DNA from: Elysia chlorotica
Lineage: Eukaryota; Mollusca; Gastropoda; Plakobranchidae
Length of the DNA stretch: 64,000 nucleotides
Direction: 5' to 3'
Assembly (NCBI GenBank): GCA_003991915.1
Contig: RQTK01000709.1
Location: forward strand, 124,001-188,000
The stretch's first letter is position 1; every line of letters starts with the position of its first letter. Positions 13,401 through 20,439 of the stretch are shown piece after piece. The notes under the pieces are model-generated. The model was not told the origin of the DNA, searched no databases, and saw only the letters and a list, made by a program, of their open reading frames with translations. The position numbers were made by a program, and so were the translations under genes.

Positions 13401-13813
13401 ATAATGTCAGAACAATAAAATGAAAATCGTGGTTCAAAAGCCTATTTTTCAACAGAAGTGGGGTGGAAAGTTGGAAAAATAAAATAAAGGAGGAAAAGTC
13501 TCGGGTTGTTGCATAATAGAGATACAGAAGCCTTCACACACACAAACACACAAAAAAGAAAATTACTTGCAGCCCTCAACTTCACAGATATAATGGTAAA
13601 CAAAGAGAATTATGATCGTTTAATCTCACCTTTGTAGTGCACTCTCAGGTTATTTTGAGACAAACCTAGGCAATGGAACTTGTCTTTTGTGCTCCAACAT
13701 CGTGGTAACCCATTCACGTCTTCGTCCACAGCTGGGTATAGCTGTTTCAACCTATCTGGGTTATCCTCTGGTGATCCAGATGTTTCACTTTGATTCGAGG
13801 ACCCTGTCGCCAT
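4293..13813 (-). CDS. RANBP9: RanBP9/RanBP10 orthologue, CTLH E3 ligase scaffold (12 exons)
   Basis: The spliced product is a 637-residue RanBP9/10 protein. The family is a scaffold of the CTLH (yeast GID) ubiquitin ligase and binds receptors and kinases through its SPRY domain. Exons in transcript order: 13630-13813, 10491-10602, 10025-10077, 9431-9598, 9339-9361, 8852-8953, 8504-8586, 7466-7578, 6153-6833, 5239-5390, 4870-4981, 4293-4423. They total 1914 bases, every junction is GT/AG, and the phase closes throughout. Approximate domains are SPRY 60-215, LisH 243-275, CTLH 275-335, a low-complexity Ser/Gln/Pro linker 345-500, and CRA 510-635. The start MATGSSNQ lies just before the conserved LYPAVDED and [13 protein letters not shown] segments, and the end DYMH parallels DYLH in vertebrates. 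Length is close to RANBP10 and shorter than RANBP9, which has an extra proline-rich N-terminus. Orthology is secure. Assignment to 9 versus 10 is not meaningful, as the split is probably vertebrate-specific. Confidence 0.96.
4708..4808. repeat. three-copy minisatellite in RANBP9 intron 11
   Basis: Three copies of a unit of about 35-40 bp containing AATATAGCTCAYGTTTTTA lie in a row within the intron between exons 11 and 12. The second and third are closest to each other. No function is evident. Confidence 0.75.
4870..4981 (-). CDS. RANBP9: RANBP9 exon 11, CRA domain
   Basis: The exon begins in phase 0 after acceptor TTCTAG and ends with one base of the next codon before donor GTAGTC. It encodes [15 protein letters not shown] and [15 protein letters not shown], near-identical to the vertebrate CRA core. 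Confidence 0.95.
5239..5390 (-). CDS. RANBP9: RANBP9 exon 10, start of CRA domain
   Basis: The exon encodes [18 protein letters not shown] followed by a helix ending [11 protein letters not shown]. The LCGG/MCGG motif and the following basic helix mark the start of the CRA domain. The donor is GTGAGT at 5233-5238. Confidence 0.95.
5482..5499. repeat. 18-bp perfect palindrome in RANBP9 intron 9
   Basis: TTTACGGAA is followed directly by its reverse complement TTCCGTAAA. A further TTTTACGGAA lies about 30 bases upstream at 5453-5462, so this may be part of a small decayed repeat. No function can be assigned. Confidence 0.6.
6153..6833 (-). CDS. RANBP9: RANBP9 exon 9, end of CTLH domain plus low-complexity linker
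   Basis: This is the largest exon at 681 bases. It opens with [18 protein letters not shown] and [16 protein letters not shown], which finish the CTLH domain. It then encodes about 160 residues rich in Ser, Gln, Pro, Asn and His, including a run of seven Gln. An acidic patch [11 protein letters not shown] and another ending in GHDDDDEEM close it. Vertebrate homologues have an unstructured linker at the same place, but its sequence is not conserved. The donor is GTGAGA at 6147-6152. Confidence 0.94.
6930..6980. repeat. (TAA)n microsatellite in RANBP9 intron 8
   Basis: A nearly pure run of TAA/AAT triplets, interrupted once by AAC, lies just upstream of exon 9. A poly-T tract follows at 7023-7038. 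Confidence 0.9.
7466..7578 (-). CDS. RANBP9: RANBP9 exon 8, LisH domain and start of CTLH
   Basis: The exon encodes [18 protein letters not shown], the LisH signature of this family, then [10 protein letters not shown] leading into the CTLH domain. The LisH motif mediates dimerisation in CTLH complex subunits. It enters with AG carried (Arg split across the junction) and leaves with one base, giving CGA (Arg) with exon 9. Confidence 0.96.
8504..8586 (-). CDS. RANBP9: RANBP9 exon 7, SPRY-LisH linker
   Basis: The exon encodes [15 protein letters not shown] and [11 protein letters not shown]. It matches the REWRTKIQAQIDRFP segment that follows the SPRY domain in vertebrates. It begins in phase 0 and ends with AG, completed by A in exon 8. 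Confidence 0.94.
8852..8953 (-). CDS. RANBP9: RANBP9 exon 6, end of SPRY domain
   Basis: This 34-codon exon is phase 0 at both ends. It encodes [20 protein letters not shown] and [12 protein letters not shown], which is highly conserved across animals. The acceptor is CCTGCAG. Confidence 0.96.
9339..9361 (-). CDS. RANBP9: RANBP9 exon 5, 23-nt microexon in SPRY
   Basis: Only 23 bases long, this exon supplies (G)IAFNNLP between the exons ending KNGVGLG and beginning PNLYP. Vertebrates read GIAFTDLPPNLYP here, so it is needed for an intact SPRY domain. The acceptor is ACCATAG and the donor GTATGT. Automated gene finders could easily miss it. Confidence 0.93.
9431..9598 (-). CDS. RANBP9: RANBP9 exon 4, SPRY core
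   Basis: The exon encodes [20 protein letters not shown] and [20 protein letters not shown]. These strands form the peptide-binding face of the SPRY domain and are close to invariant in the family. Confidence 0.97.
10025..10077 (-). CDS. RANBP9: RANBP9 exon 3, SPRY domain
   Basis: This 53-base exon encodes [17 protein letters not shown] with split Gly codons at both ends. The vertebrate sequence is nearly the same. The acceptor is ATTGCAG and the donor GTAATC. Confidence 0.96.
10491..10602 (-). CDS. RANBP9: RANBP9 exon 2, start of SPRY domain
   Basis: The exon encodes [18 protein letters not shown] followed by [16 protein letters not shown]. It joins to either copy of exon 1 through a split Gly codon. 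The donor is GTAAGA. Confidence 0.96.
12032..12283. mobile_element. candidate MITE with inverted ends
   Basis: TGTGAGGCAACCAAG at 12032-12046 recurs as its exact reverse complement at 12269-12283. The inner flanks also pair in part (GCACAAGT on each side), and the outer flanks are A-rich on one side and T-rich on the other. The roughly 250-bp span has no coding potential. No clear target-site duplication was found, so a non-autonomous DNA transposon is likely but not proven. Confidence 0.5.
12463..12481. repeat. 19-base G run
   Basis: A homopolymer of 19 G on the plus strand lies about 40 bases before the first duplicated block. Its length is probably unreliable in any assembly. Confidence 0.9.
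12930..13215 (-). mobile_element. tRNA-derived SINE candidate (copy A)
   Basis: Read on the minus strand, 13215 to about 13140 resembles a tRNA. It has a B-box-like GGTTCAAGACC (plus 13150-13160) and a poorer A-box region near GGCAGCCCTGGGG. The body continues through GGGGCCCGTCCATAATAAAG toward 12930. Copy B has the body but not the tRNA-like head. The family could not be named from sequence alone. Confidence 0.5.
13630..13813 (-). CDS. RANBP9: RANBP9 exon 1, proximal copy (1a)
   Basis: The exon runs from ATG at 13811-13813 to donor GTGAGA. It encodes [18 protein letters not shown], then [19 protein letters not shown] and [13 protein letters not shown], which match the start of animal RanBP9/10. 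The ATG is in frame with the conserved part, and no better upstream start is evident. It is the nearer of two first exons. Copy 1b differs by one synonymous change (CTA versus TTA, Leu). Confidence 0.93.
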
Positions 13814-14345
13814 TTTGTATGCACTTTCGTCGTCTACAATACTTCAGTTGGACTATCTTGTTTCCTCTTCTCCGACTTTTCCCGTCTCTCTCGCTCTCTC
13901 ACTCTGAACTCTCACAGCTGAGGAATAACAAACGCAGAAAACCCGGATGTGACGGAATTGAGAGACGAGATTGTGCTATTTTTGTTCAGGGACCATTCAT
14001 TGGTCATGCATAAAAATAGTGTCCAATCAAGTGTTGTTGTTTTGTGTTGAGGTTTCGTTTTGTTTGTGTTCGAGGCGTAAACAACCGACAGAGTAACAGA
14101 TGAATTATTATAATCAGAGGTACCTGTCACATAATAGAAAACGAGGGTTGATGCAAAATGGTTTTAATGCTTGATTGACAGTCATCTTTGACTTCGTTGG
14201 TTTAGCCAGAGAGATAATTATAGATGCAGCCAACAACCATAATGAACATGATAGTCCATCGAGTGTTCTTGCAACGGTAGCAGCCACTGAAGAATTTGTT
14301 CAAAGCAGGCCTTTAATCCCATATGGCCCTTACACATGCATCGAT
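13814..14345 (-). promoter_or_regulatory. putative RANBP9 promoter and 5' UTR, copy A
   Basis: The DNA upstream of the proximal exon 1 is duplicated almost unchanged at 16115-16640. It is richer in CpG than its surroundings around 13840-14080, and a pyrimidine-rich stretch (TCTCTCTCGCTCTCTCACTC) lies about 80 bases upstream of the ATG. I see no clear TATA box. That it is a promoter follows from its position and is not shown by a specific motif. Confidence 0.45.
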
Positions 14346-14489
14346 CTTCTTCTTCGTTTTCCTCTTCTTCTTCTTCTTCTTTTTCTTCTCTTCACATACT
14401 CCTTCTCCTCTTCCTCCTCCTTCTTCTTCTTCTTCTTCTTCTTCTTCTTCTTCTTCTTCTTCTTCTTCTTCTTCTTCTTCTTCTTCTTC
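14345..14489. repeat. TTC microsatellite
   Basis: An imperfect TTC/TCC-rich stretch becomes a pure TTC run of about 23 units at 14420-14489. It marks the far edge of duplicated copy A. Read from the RANBP9 strand it is a GAA repeat upstream of the promoter. The long Phe, Leu and Ser frames across it are artefacts. Confidence 0.95.
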
Positions 14490-14490
14490 A

Positions 14491-14948
14491 TGGTGAGGCT
14501 GAGATGTTTGTATGTGTCAACAACTATAGCCTAGTGGTCCATTTAACTTATTTTTGTTCAACAAATCAATTTTCATTTGGAGCAATCCAGTTGACATTCA
14601 GATCATGAGCTTTTAATTGGCAATAATACTGTGTCCCCTGTCTATCAACATTTAAATTTCAACTTGTCCCCACTAGATCATCTTACAGCTAAGATTTTAT
14701 CAGCAAACTTTGTCCAGTTCAAGACCTTAAATTCAAAGTTGTATTTACACTGATAAACTTCATTTACTTCTTAGTCTTCTAATTTGAAACACTTTAATCC
14801 AGCTATAATACTTAGAGAATCTAATCTACTTGGAGATTGACTAGCACTATAATTTAAAGCGATGAAACCTATTCTAGTTTGTTTAGAACTGCAGTCAAAC
14901 AATAAAACGTATGCAGTCACACAAATGATGTATACGTCTTTAAGTTAA
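14491..14948. other. unique spacer between the duplicated blocks
   Basis: About 460 bases of AT-rich sequence separate the TTC tract from the third partial repeat copy. It has no recognisable gene or repeat, and it is absent from the end of copy B. Confidence 0.6.
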
Positions 14949-15050
14949 CAAAATTTAATACCGGGTAGCTAGAAGCTGATAGTTAAAATCCGTCTAGAGA
15001 TCATTATCATCTTTCATCCATGATTGGAGAGCTTAGTTCACAGAACAAGA
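14949..15050. repeat. third, diverged fragment of the duplicated sequence
   Basis: This piece carries TAGCTAGAAGCTGATAG and CCGTCTAGAGATCATTATC, diverged from 12764-12825 and 15269-15330. It then runs straight into GGAGAGCTTAGTTCACAG, where copy B begins. It lies exactly at the junction of the tandem duplication, so it may be a hybrid breakpoint. Confidence 0.7.
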
Positions 15051-15930
15051 AGAAGGTAAACTGTATTTTATCTTCTCTTTGAGAATGGGTTTTTGATAAG
15101 TTTCTTCCAAACATGTAATTCCAAAAGATATTAAACTTTAAATACAAGAGGCATACAATTTTTAATTGCAGTCTACATCAAAGACGTTTTCTTAAAAAGT
15201 AGTCATTGATTAGCTTTTTAAAACAGGATTTTCAGTAAGTGGTAAAAGAAAGTTTACAAAAAAAAATTAAATACCAGGTAGCTAGACGCTGATAGTTTAA
15301 ATCCGTCTAGAGATCATCATCTTCTTTTAGTCATGGTTGGGTCAACCATAGGAATCACCACTACATCTGGAAACTAGCTCTCGCTGTTTTTTCTCTAGAT
15401 ACATTTTTATATCTGTGTCCTCTGTATCCTCAAATTGTCAATGGGCTCTGGAGATCTAGAAAATCTAGAGGCTTATTTTGTGTTGATGCTTAATGCCCAT
15501 TACCAGCACAATAGGCTTTATTATGGACGGGCCCCAAAACTTACGCCTGACAATTGTAAGTGCTGTCACACAGAGACAGGGCAGGGAGACCATGATTCCT
15601 ATCTCTTAAATTGCAAATCAGTATTGATCATTCATCTAGGTGATCTTGAACAAAGCCTTCAATGTTTGATCTCGATATAGATGGATCTGCTGTGCAGTAT
15701 GATAATGTCAGAACAATAAAATGAAAATCGTGGTTCAAAAGCCTAGATCTATTTTTCAACAGAAGTGGGGTGGAAAGTTGGAACAATAAAATAAAGGAGG
15801 AAAAGTCTCGGGTTGTTGCATAATAGAGATACAGAAGCCTTCACACACACACAAAAAAGAAAATTACTTGCAGCCCTCAACTTCACAGATATAATGGTAA
15901 ACAAAGAGAATTATGATCGTTTAATCTCAC

Positions 15931-16114
15931 CTTTGTAGTGCACTCTCAGGTTATTTTGAGACAAACCTAAGCAATGGAACTTGTCTTTTGTGCTCCAACA
16001 TCGTGGTAACCCATTCACGTCTTCGTCCACAGCTGGGTATAGCTGTTTCAACCTATCTGGGTTATCCTCTGGTGATCCAGATGTTTCACTTTGATTCGAG
16101 GACCCTGTCGCCAT
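15931..16114 (-). CDS. RANBP9: RANBP9 alternative first exon, distal copy (1b)
   Basis: This is the same length as exon 1a, with the same start codon, the same donor GTGAGA and an identical predicted peptide. Joined to exon 2 at 10602 it would give the same 637-residue protein. It has no acceptor, so it cannot splice into exon 1a. The two copies are alternative first exons, or one is silent. Confidence 0.8.
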
Positions 16115-16640
16115 TTTGTATGCACTTTCGTCGTCTACAATACTTCAGTTGGACTATCTTGTTTCCTCTTCTCCGACTTTTCCCGTCTCTCTCGCTCTCT
16201 CACTCTGAACTCTCACAGCTGAGGAATAACAAACGCAGAAAACCCGGATGTGACGGAATTGAGAGACGAGATTGTGCTATTTTTGTTCAGGGACCATTCA
16301 TTGGTCATGCATAAAAATAGTGTCCAATCAAGTGTTGTTGTTTTGTGTTGAGGTTTCGTTTTGTTTGTGTTCAAGGCGTAAACAACCGACAGAGTAACAG
16401 ATGAATTATTATAATCAGAGGTATCTGTCACATAATAGAAAACGAGGGTTGATGTAAAATGTTTGTAATGCTTGATTGACAGTCATATTTGACTTCCTTG
16501 GTTTAGCCAGAGAGATATAGTTGCAGCCAACAACCATAATGAACATGATAGTCCATCGATTGTTTTTGCAACGGTAACAGCCACTGAAGAATTTGTTCAA
16601 AGCAGGCCTTCTTTAATTAATCCCATATGGCTCTTACACA
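16115..16640 (-). promoter_or_regulatory. putative RANBP9 promoter and 5' UTR, copy B
   Basis: This is the near-identical counterpart of 13814-14345, lying upstream of first exon 1b. If copy A is used as a promoter, nothing obvious in the sequence disables this one. Small differences include CGAGGCGTAA versus CAAGGCGTAA near 16372. Confidence 0.4.
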
Positions 16641-16873
16641 TGCATCAATCTTCATCTTCCTTTTCCTCTTCTTCTTTTTCTTCTTTTTCTTCTCTTCACA
16701 TACTCCTTCTCCTCTTCCTCCTCCTCCTCCTCCGTCTCTTCTTCTTTTCCTGGTTTCACCATCAATTTACAGTTGCTCACCATTATTTTACTCGCGATGA
16801 TAGTATGATTTGCTCTGTTATTGAAACCTCTGATTGGAGCAAGATAATCCGTATTTACTGGATCTATCACACG

Positions 16874-16945
16874 CGGCAGCCGCGTGAGGCTCGAACCCGG
16901 GCCTCCTATTCATAACGTTGAGGCTATAACCTCTGTGCTACCACG
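16874..16945 (-). mobile_element. tRNA-like SINE head or tRNA pseudogene
   Basis: On the minus strand TAGCACAGAGG (plus 16930-16940) fits an A box, and GGTTCGAGCC (plus 16888-16897) fits a B box, at tRNA-like spacing. I could not fold it into a convincing tRNA with a paired acceptor stem, so a SINE head is more likely than a working tRNA gene. Confidence 0.5.
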
Positions 16946-17816
16946 TTTACACGTAAATGCAATGCCTTGCACGAGTCAATTTATATTATTACCGGGTCCA
17001 TGTGCTTCAGGACTGTTTTGCCTGATCGTTGGGCAAACAGGAGAATCCGCGCCCTCAGATACCCCCTCCCCCTTCCCCCTTGAAATTAATTTTTGATAAC
17101 AGTTTTATGAACCTAAACTGTTTAAAGTCCGGGAATAGCTGCTCAGTCGTGTACTTCAATCAGTGCCCAACTTAGGTTCCACGAAGACCCTGGATTCAGC
17201 TCAGGTGGGACACCCCTCACTCCCTGAAATAACGTCCTCTTGGTGATTTTTTTCCACAAGATTAGGCTACATGTGAGATGAATTTTAACTGTTTCGTTCT
17301 TGGAATGAAATGATATTAAAGGCAAAAATTAAACTGAAGGTATATAGTTAGACGAGAACCTGCTACTTAATTAAAAAAAAAGAAATAGTAATTATTATAG
17401 CACGTGTTTTTGTTATATTAATCTTACAGTTCCAGTACTCTTCTTGCAATTAACGAAGCAAAGCTATTCACGACTGCAATTTTATTGTTTAACCCTCATA
17501 AAGGACAGATGGACAAGCTCCTCTTGCCAAAATCGTCGTCAGCTTTTAAAAAGATCGTTAATAACTGCAGTTTGATTAATTGAGAATTGAATATATACTT
17601 ATTCTGAGTATGATTTCAAATGTAAGAAAGGCGAAAACAATAAGACCTTGAGCTTTTTTGTTTGTTTGATATTGGTTGCTTTTATTGCTGTTGCTGGATT
17701 TTTTGTTGTTGTTTTGTCTTGAAAGAATACGAACATGAAATCATTAAAGTAGTCATGCTTTAAAATGTTTACAATGACAGTGGTGTTTTTGAAGATTTTA
17801 AATCGAGCGTCTTTCT

Positions 17817-17971
<155 letters not shown>

Positions 17972-18084
17972 ACGTCTCCTAGACTGACAAAATGGACAAT
18001 GCATCGACAGCGCCCTTTGAAAATAAACAGCAAAGGATTAATTTTTCCCCTCTCTCTGCTGTGTGCACCAGATATCTATTTCGG

Positions 18085-18145
18085 TATAAAGTTGACAAAC
18101 AGGAAGTCCGTGGTTCGATCCTCAGCTGGGCTACCTTCCTCTTAA
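18085..18145 (+). mobile_element. truncated tRNA-derived SINE fragment
   Basis: A B-box motif GGTTCGATCC at 18112-18121 lies in the context AGTCCGTGGTTCGATCCTC, as in the 3' half of a tRNA. No A box was found at the right distance. It is probably a SINE fragment. Confidence 0.35.
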
Positions 18146-18851
18146 CTTGACGAAAAATTTACTCGGTGAAAAAAAATGCACATATAAAAAGAAAAAAAAA
18201 CAGCAAACAAACAACGCCCATAAATATTAATGATACCATTGTTTTTACACCAAAGATCGAGCACCCCAAGAGTCAGAGGCAAGTGTGTAGACAACGGACG
18301 ATTGATATCACTGGGGCATGACATAAATATCCAAATGTTTATAGCCTACTTGCCCGGTTCACAGCAACCTCTCATATCCCGCAACACTTCTTGGTCCACC
18401 CCTGCGATGCATCGAGAGAATTAAAAAAGGTTTTAAGATTGTTAGTATCAACTGTTACCAGTTGCATACATTTCCAATTCGAAGAGTCAGGTTAAAACTG
18501 AGTGGCAACCTAAGCATAAGAGATGTCTCTCTGGCTCTGAGATTTAAAACCAGTTGACATGTACCCCAATCAACTTGTGCGTACGACTCACAAGTATACA
18601 GAGATGGTCAAGCTGCGCGGCTGGATGCCACATAGAAGAAGGAGAATAGTGCTCCAAATTTTTAATAAAATTCCGGAGAAACGTATATAAACATTAAAGA
18701 TTGCAATAATATGCTGCTCAAAGATAATAGCTGTCATAACCACAGAAGATGCCTATTTTGTCAGCTGAAGTCAACACGCAAGAACCAGACGAAACAGTTC
18801 TGTGCTGATACTTTTTGAGATGAATGATACATTTTCTTATTTCTATTTTTC

Positions 18852-18996
18852 GTGTTGCCCATGAAATGCCTTATAGATTGGTCTATGAAGGTTGTGCTGA
18901 TTTTCCCAAACTTTGTAATTTTGTGTTGGAGTGTTGCCCATGAAATGCCTTATAGATTGGTCTGATTTTCCCAAACTTTGTAATTTTGTGTTGGAG
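18852..18996. repeat. two-copy tandem repeat (79 and 66 bp)
   Basis: GTGTTGCCCATGAAATGCC starts both copies (18852 and 18931). The first contains a 13-base stretch near 18884-18896 that the second lacks. The rest is nearly identical. Confidence 0.85.
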
Positions 18997-19689
18997 GGAT
19001 ATATCCATAATCTTCTGATAACCCTTTTTGGTAAATCAATTGAAATTTTTCCAAGAATATTTTTCTAATATTATTCTGTCGATTTTTCATTTTCTGAAAA
19101 TGTATATGCAGATGGAAACTTACGAAACAGTAATGAGAAGGCGTAAAGGATGACTCACTATGAGCCATTTTTAGTATTTTCACGACTTGCAAAGTAGTCA
19201 TGTAAACAACACTATCTTGATCTATATGCTCTTCTACAATGGAGGCCGATAGGGCCCGTATGTTTATAATTTGGCTATCAAGTATCCTAGGCCTATCAAG
19301 AAAGGTTTCATTTTTAGAATCATTCCTTTTTTGGCAGGTCTCATGAAGCCTCTGCCCAGGTCTAGATGTAGGTTCTACGAAATTAAGAATCTATACTTTT
19401 TAAATATGGTTTTTAAACCTTTAATCTGAAGTTATAATATCAAGGGGAAAGGACAATCCGACTACCAACGCCTGTAAACAATAATTATAGATCTTGTGTA
19501 AAGTAAAAATGAACTCAACGAAGATCTTGTCTGGGACCAACAACAATGGTTTAAATCTTCGACGTGACAGAATCGATGGCAATTGCTGATTTGGAGACTG
19601 TTCTGTTGATTCTTTTAAGTCAGAAGCCAGTAATTAGACTATTGTGTGGATGAGTCCCAAGAGTCATCTCTGACACTTGTACAAAGTGC

Positions 19690-19690
19690 C

Positions 19691-19722
<32 letters not shown>

Positions 19723-19729
19723 GGGGGGG
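19690..19729. repeat. (GA)n with G run
   Basis: About 14 GA units are followed by a G-rich end of about 13 bases. Confidence 0.95.
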
Positions 19730-20402
19730 TACTGTCTCACCCAGCCATTTTTATAACATCAAACCAATCAGTAGGCATTTAAATCCAGCAAGTATTTTTT
19801 TAATTTTTGCACAATTGTGGTCTACCCAAATGCAGGTTCATGATTATTATTTTCAAGAACCACAAATAATGGCACAGAAATTTAAGGAAAAGTAGGGAGA
19901 GGGGTTACTTTGTTTTGTAATTTTTTTTTCAAGAGACATTGAAACAACTGAAAAAGGGTTGGCTAAGCTTGTAGAAAAGTATATATGTTATTGTGCAGGC
20001 CTGGTTCTTTTACATTAACATTAAATATTTACAACTCAAAAGTAGATAATAATTAGATGAAATATTACTTTTTATGTTCTCTAATCATGAAACATTAAAT
20101 CAAGTTAAGGATTAAGGTAGGTCTAGAGCTTAATTCGTAAAAAGCTATTTTGTTCCCTGACTAAAAATGAAAAGGCTAGAAAAAGTATATGGTTCAACTT
20201 TCTCTCTGTTACTTGTAGGGCATTTAAAGCTTAATAATTTGAATTCATTTCCTCATTTAAAATATAGTCAATTTGAATTATTAAATAAGATACCAGGGTA
20301 ATTACTTTTCCCTTCTTTCTTTATCCCATCAACCCTCTCTTGCAACAAACATTCGACTATAAAATTAGATAATTGTATTGTTTTTATTTATTTCAACTGC
20401 AG

Positions 20403-20439
20403 GTTGAGTTAAAGCTAGCCAAGCCAACATGGATTCATT
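20403..20439 (+). CDS. ARRDC-like visible exon 1
   Basis: The acceptor is AACTGCAG and the donor GTAAGT. The exon encodes VELKLAKPTWIH, aligning to the second beta strand of the arrestin fold. It is phase 0 at its start, so an upstream exon ending on a codon boundary is required. The ATG inside it is out of frame. Confidence 0.8.

Larger units (their letters stand above)
10603..13629 (-). other. RANBP9: RANBP9 intron 1 (first-exon copy A)
   Basis: This intron of about 3 kb has no coding exon. It holds an inverted-repeat element (12032-12283), a 19-base G run (12463-12481), and from 12523 on the first of two duplicated segments, which includes a tRNA-derived SINE candidate. If transcription starts at the upstream first exon, the intron extends to 15930 and removes copy A. 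Confidence 0.8.
12523..14490. repeat. duplicated segment, copy A (RANBP9 first exon and promoter)
   Basis: This block matches 15023-16752 in the same orientation with very few substitutions. It contains a tRNA-SINE candidate, the last part of intron 1, exon 1, and the upstream promoter and 5' UTR side, ending in a long TTC tract. Relative to copy B it keeps an extra 197 bases (13096-13292). The exon 1 proteins of the two copies are identical. Confidence 0.93.
15023..16752. repeat. duplicated segment, copy B (upstream RANBP9 first exon)
   Basis: This block repeats 12523-14490. It lacks 197 bases that in copy A lie between two CTATCT direct repeats (13096-13101 and 13293-13298). It has an extra AGATCT at about 15743 and a shorter TTC tract with CTC interruptions. 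The exon and donor are intact. Confidence 0.93.

Noticed and set aside
13687..14013. 108-codon plus-strand frame, repeated at 15988-16314
   Set aside because: It is antisense to RANBP9 exon 1 and its upstream region, and its duplication simply follows the block duplication.
14175..14608. Open frames rich in Phe, Leu or Ser
   Set aside because: They are translations of the TTC microsatellite and have no conserved protein content.
16874..16945. Functional tRNA gene
   Set aside because: A and B boxes are present, but I could not pair an acceptor stem or define an anticodon loop, so a SINE head is more likely.
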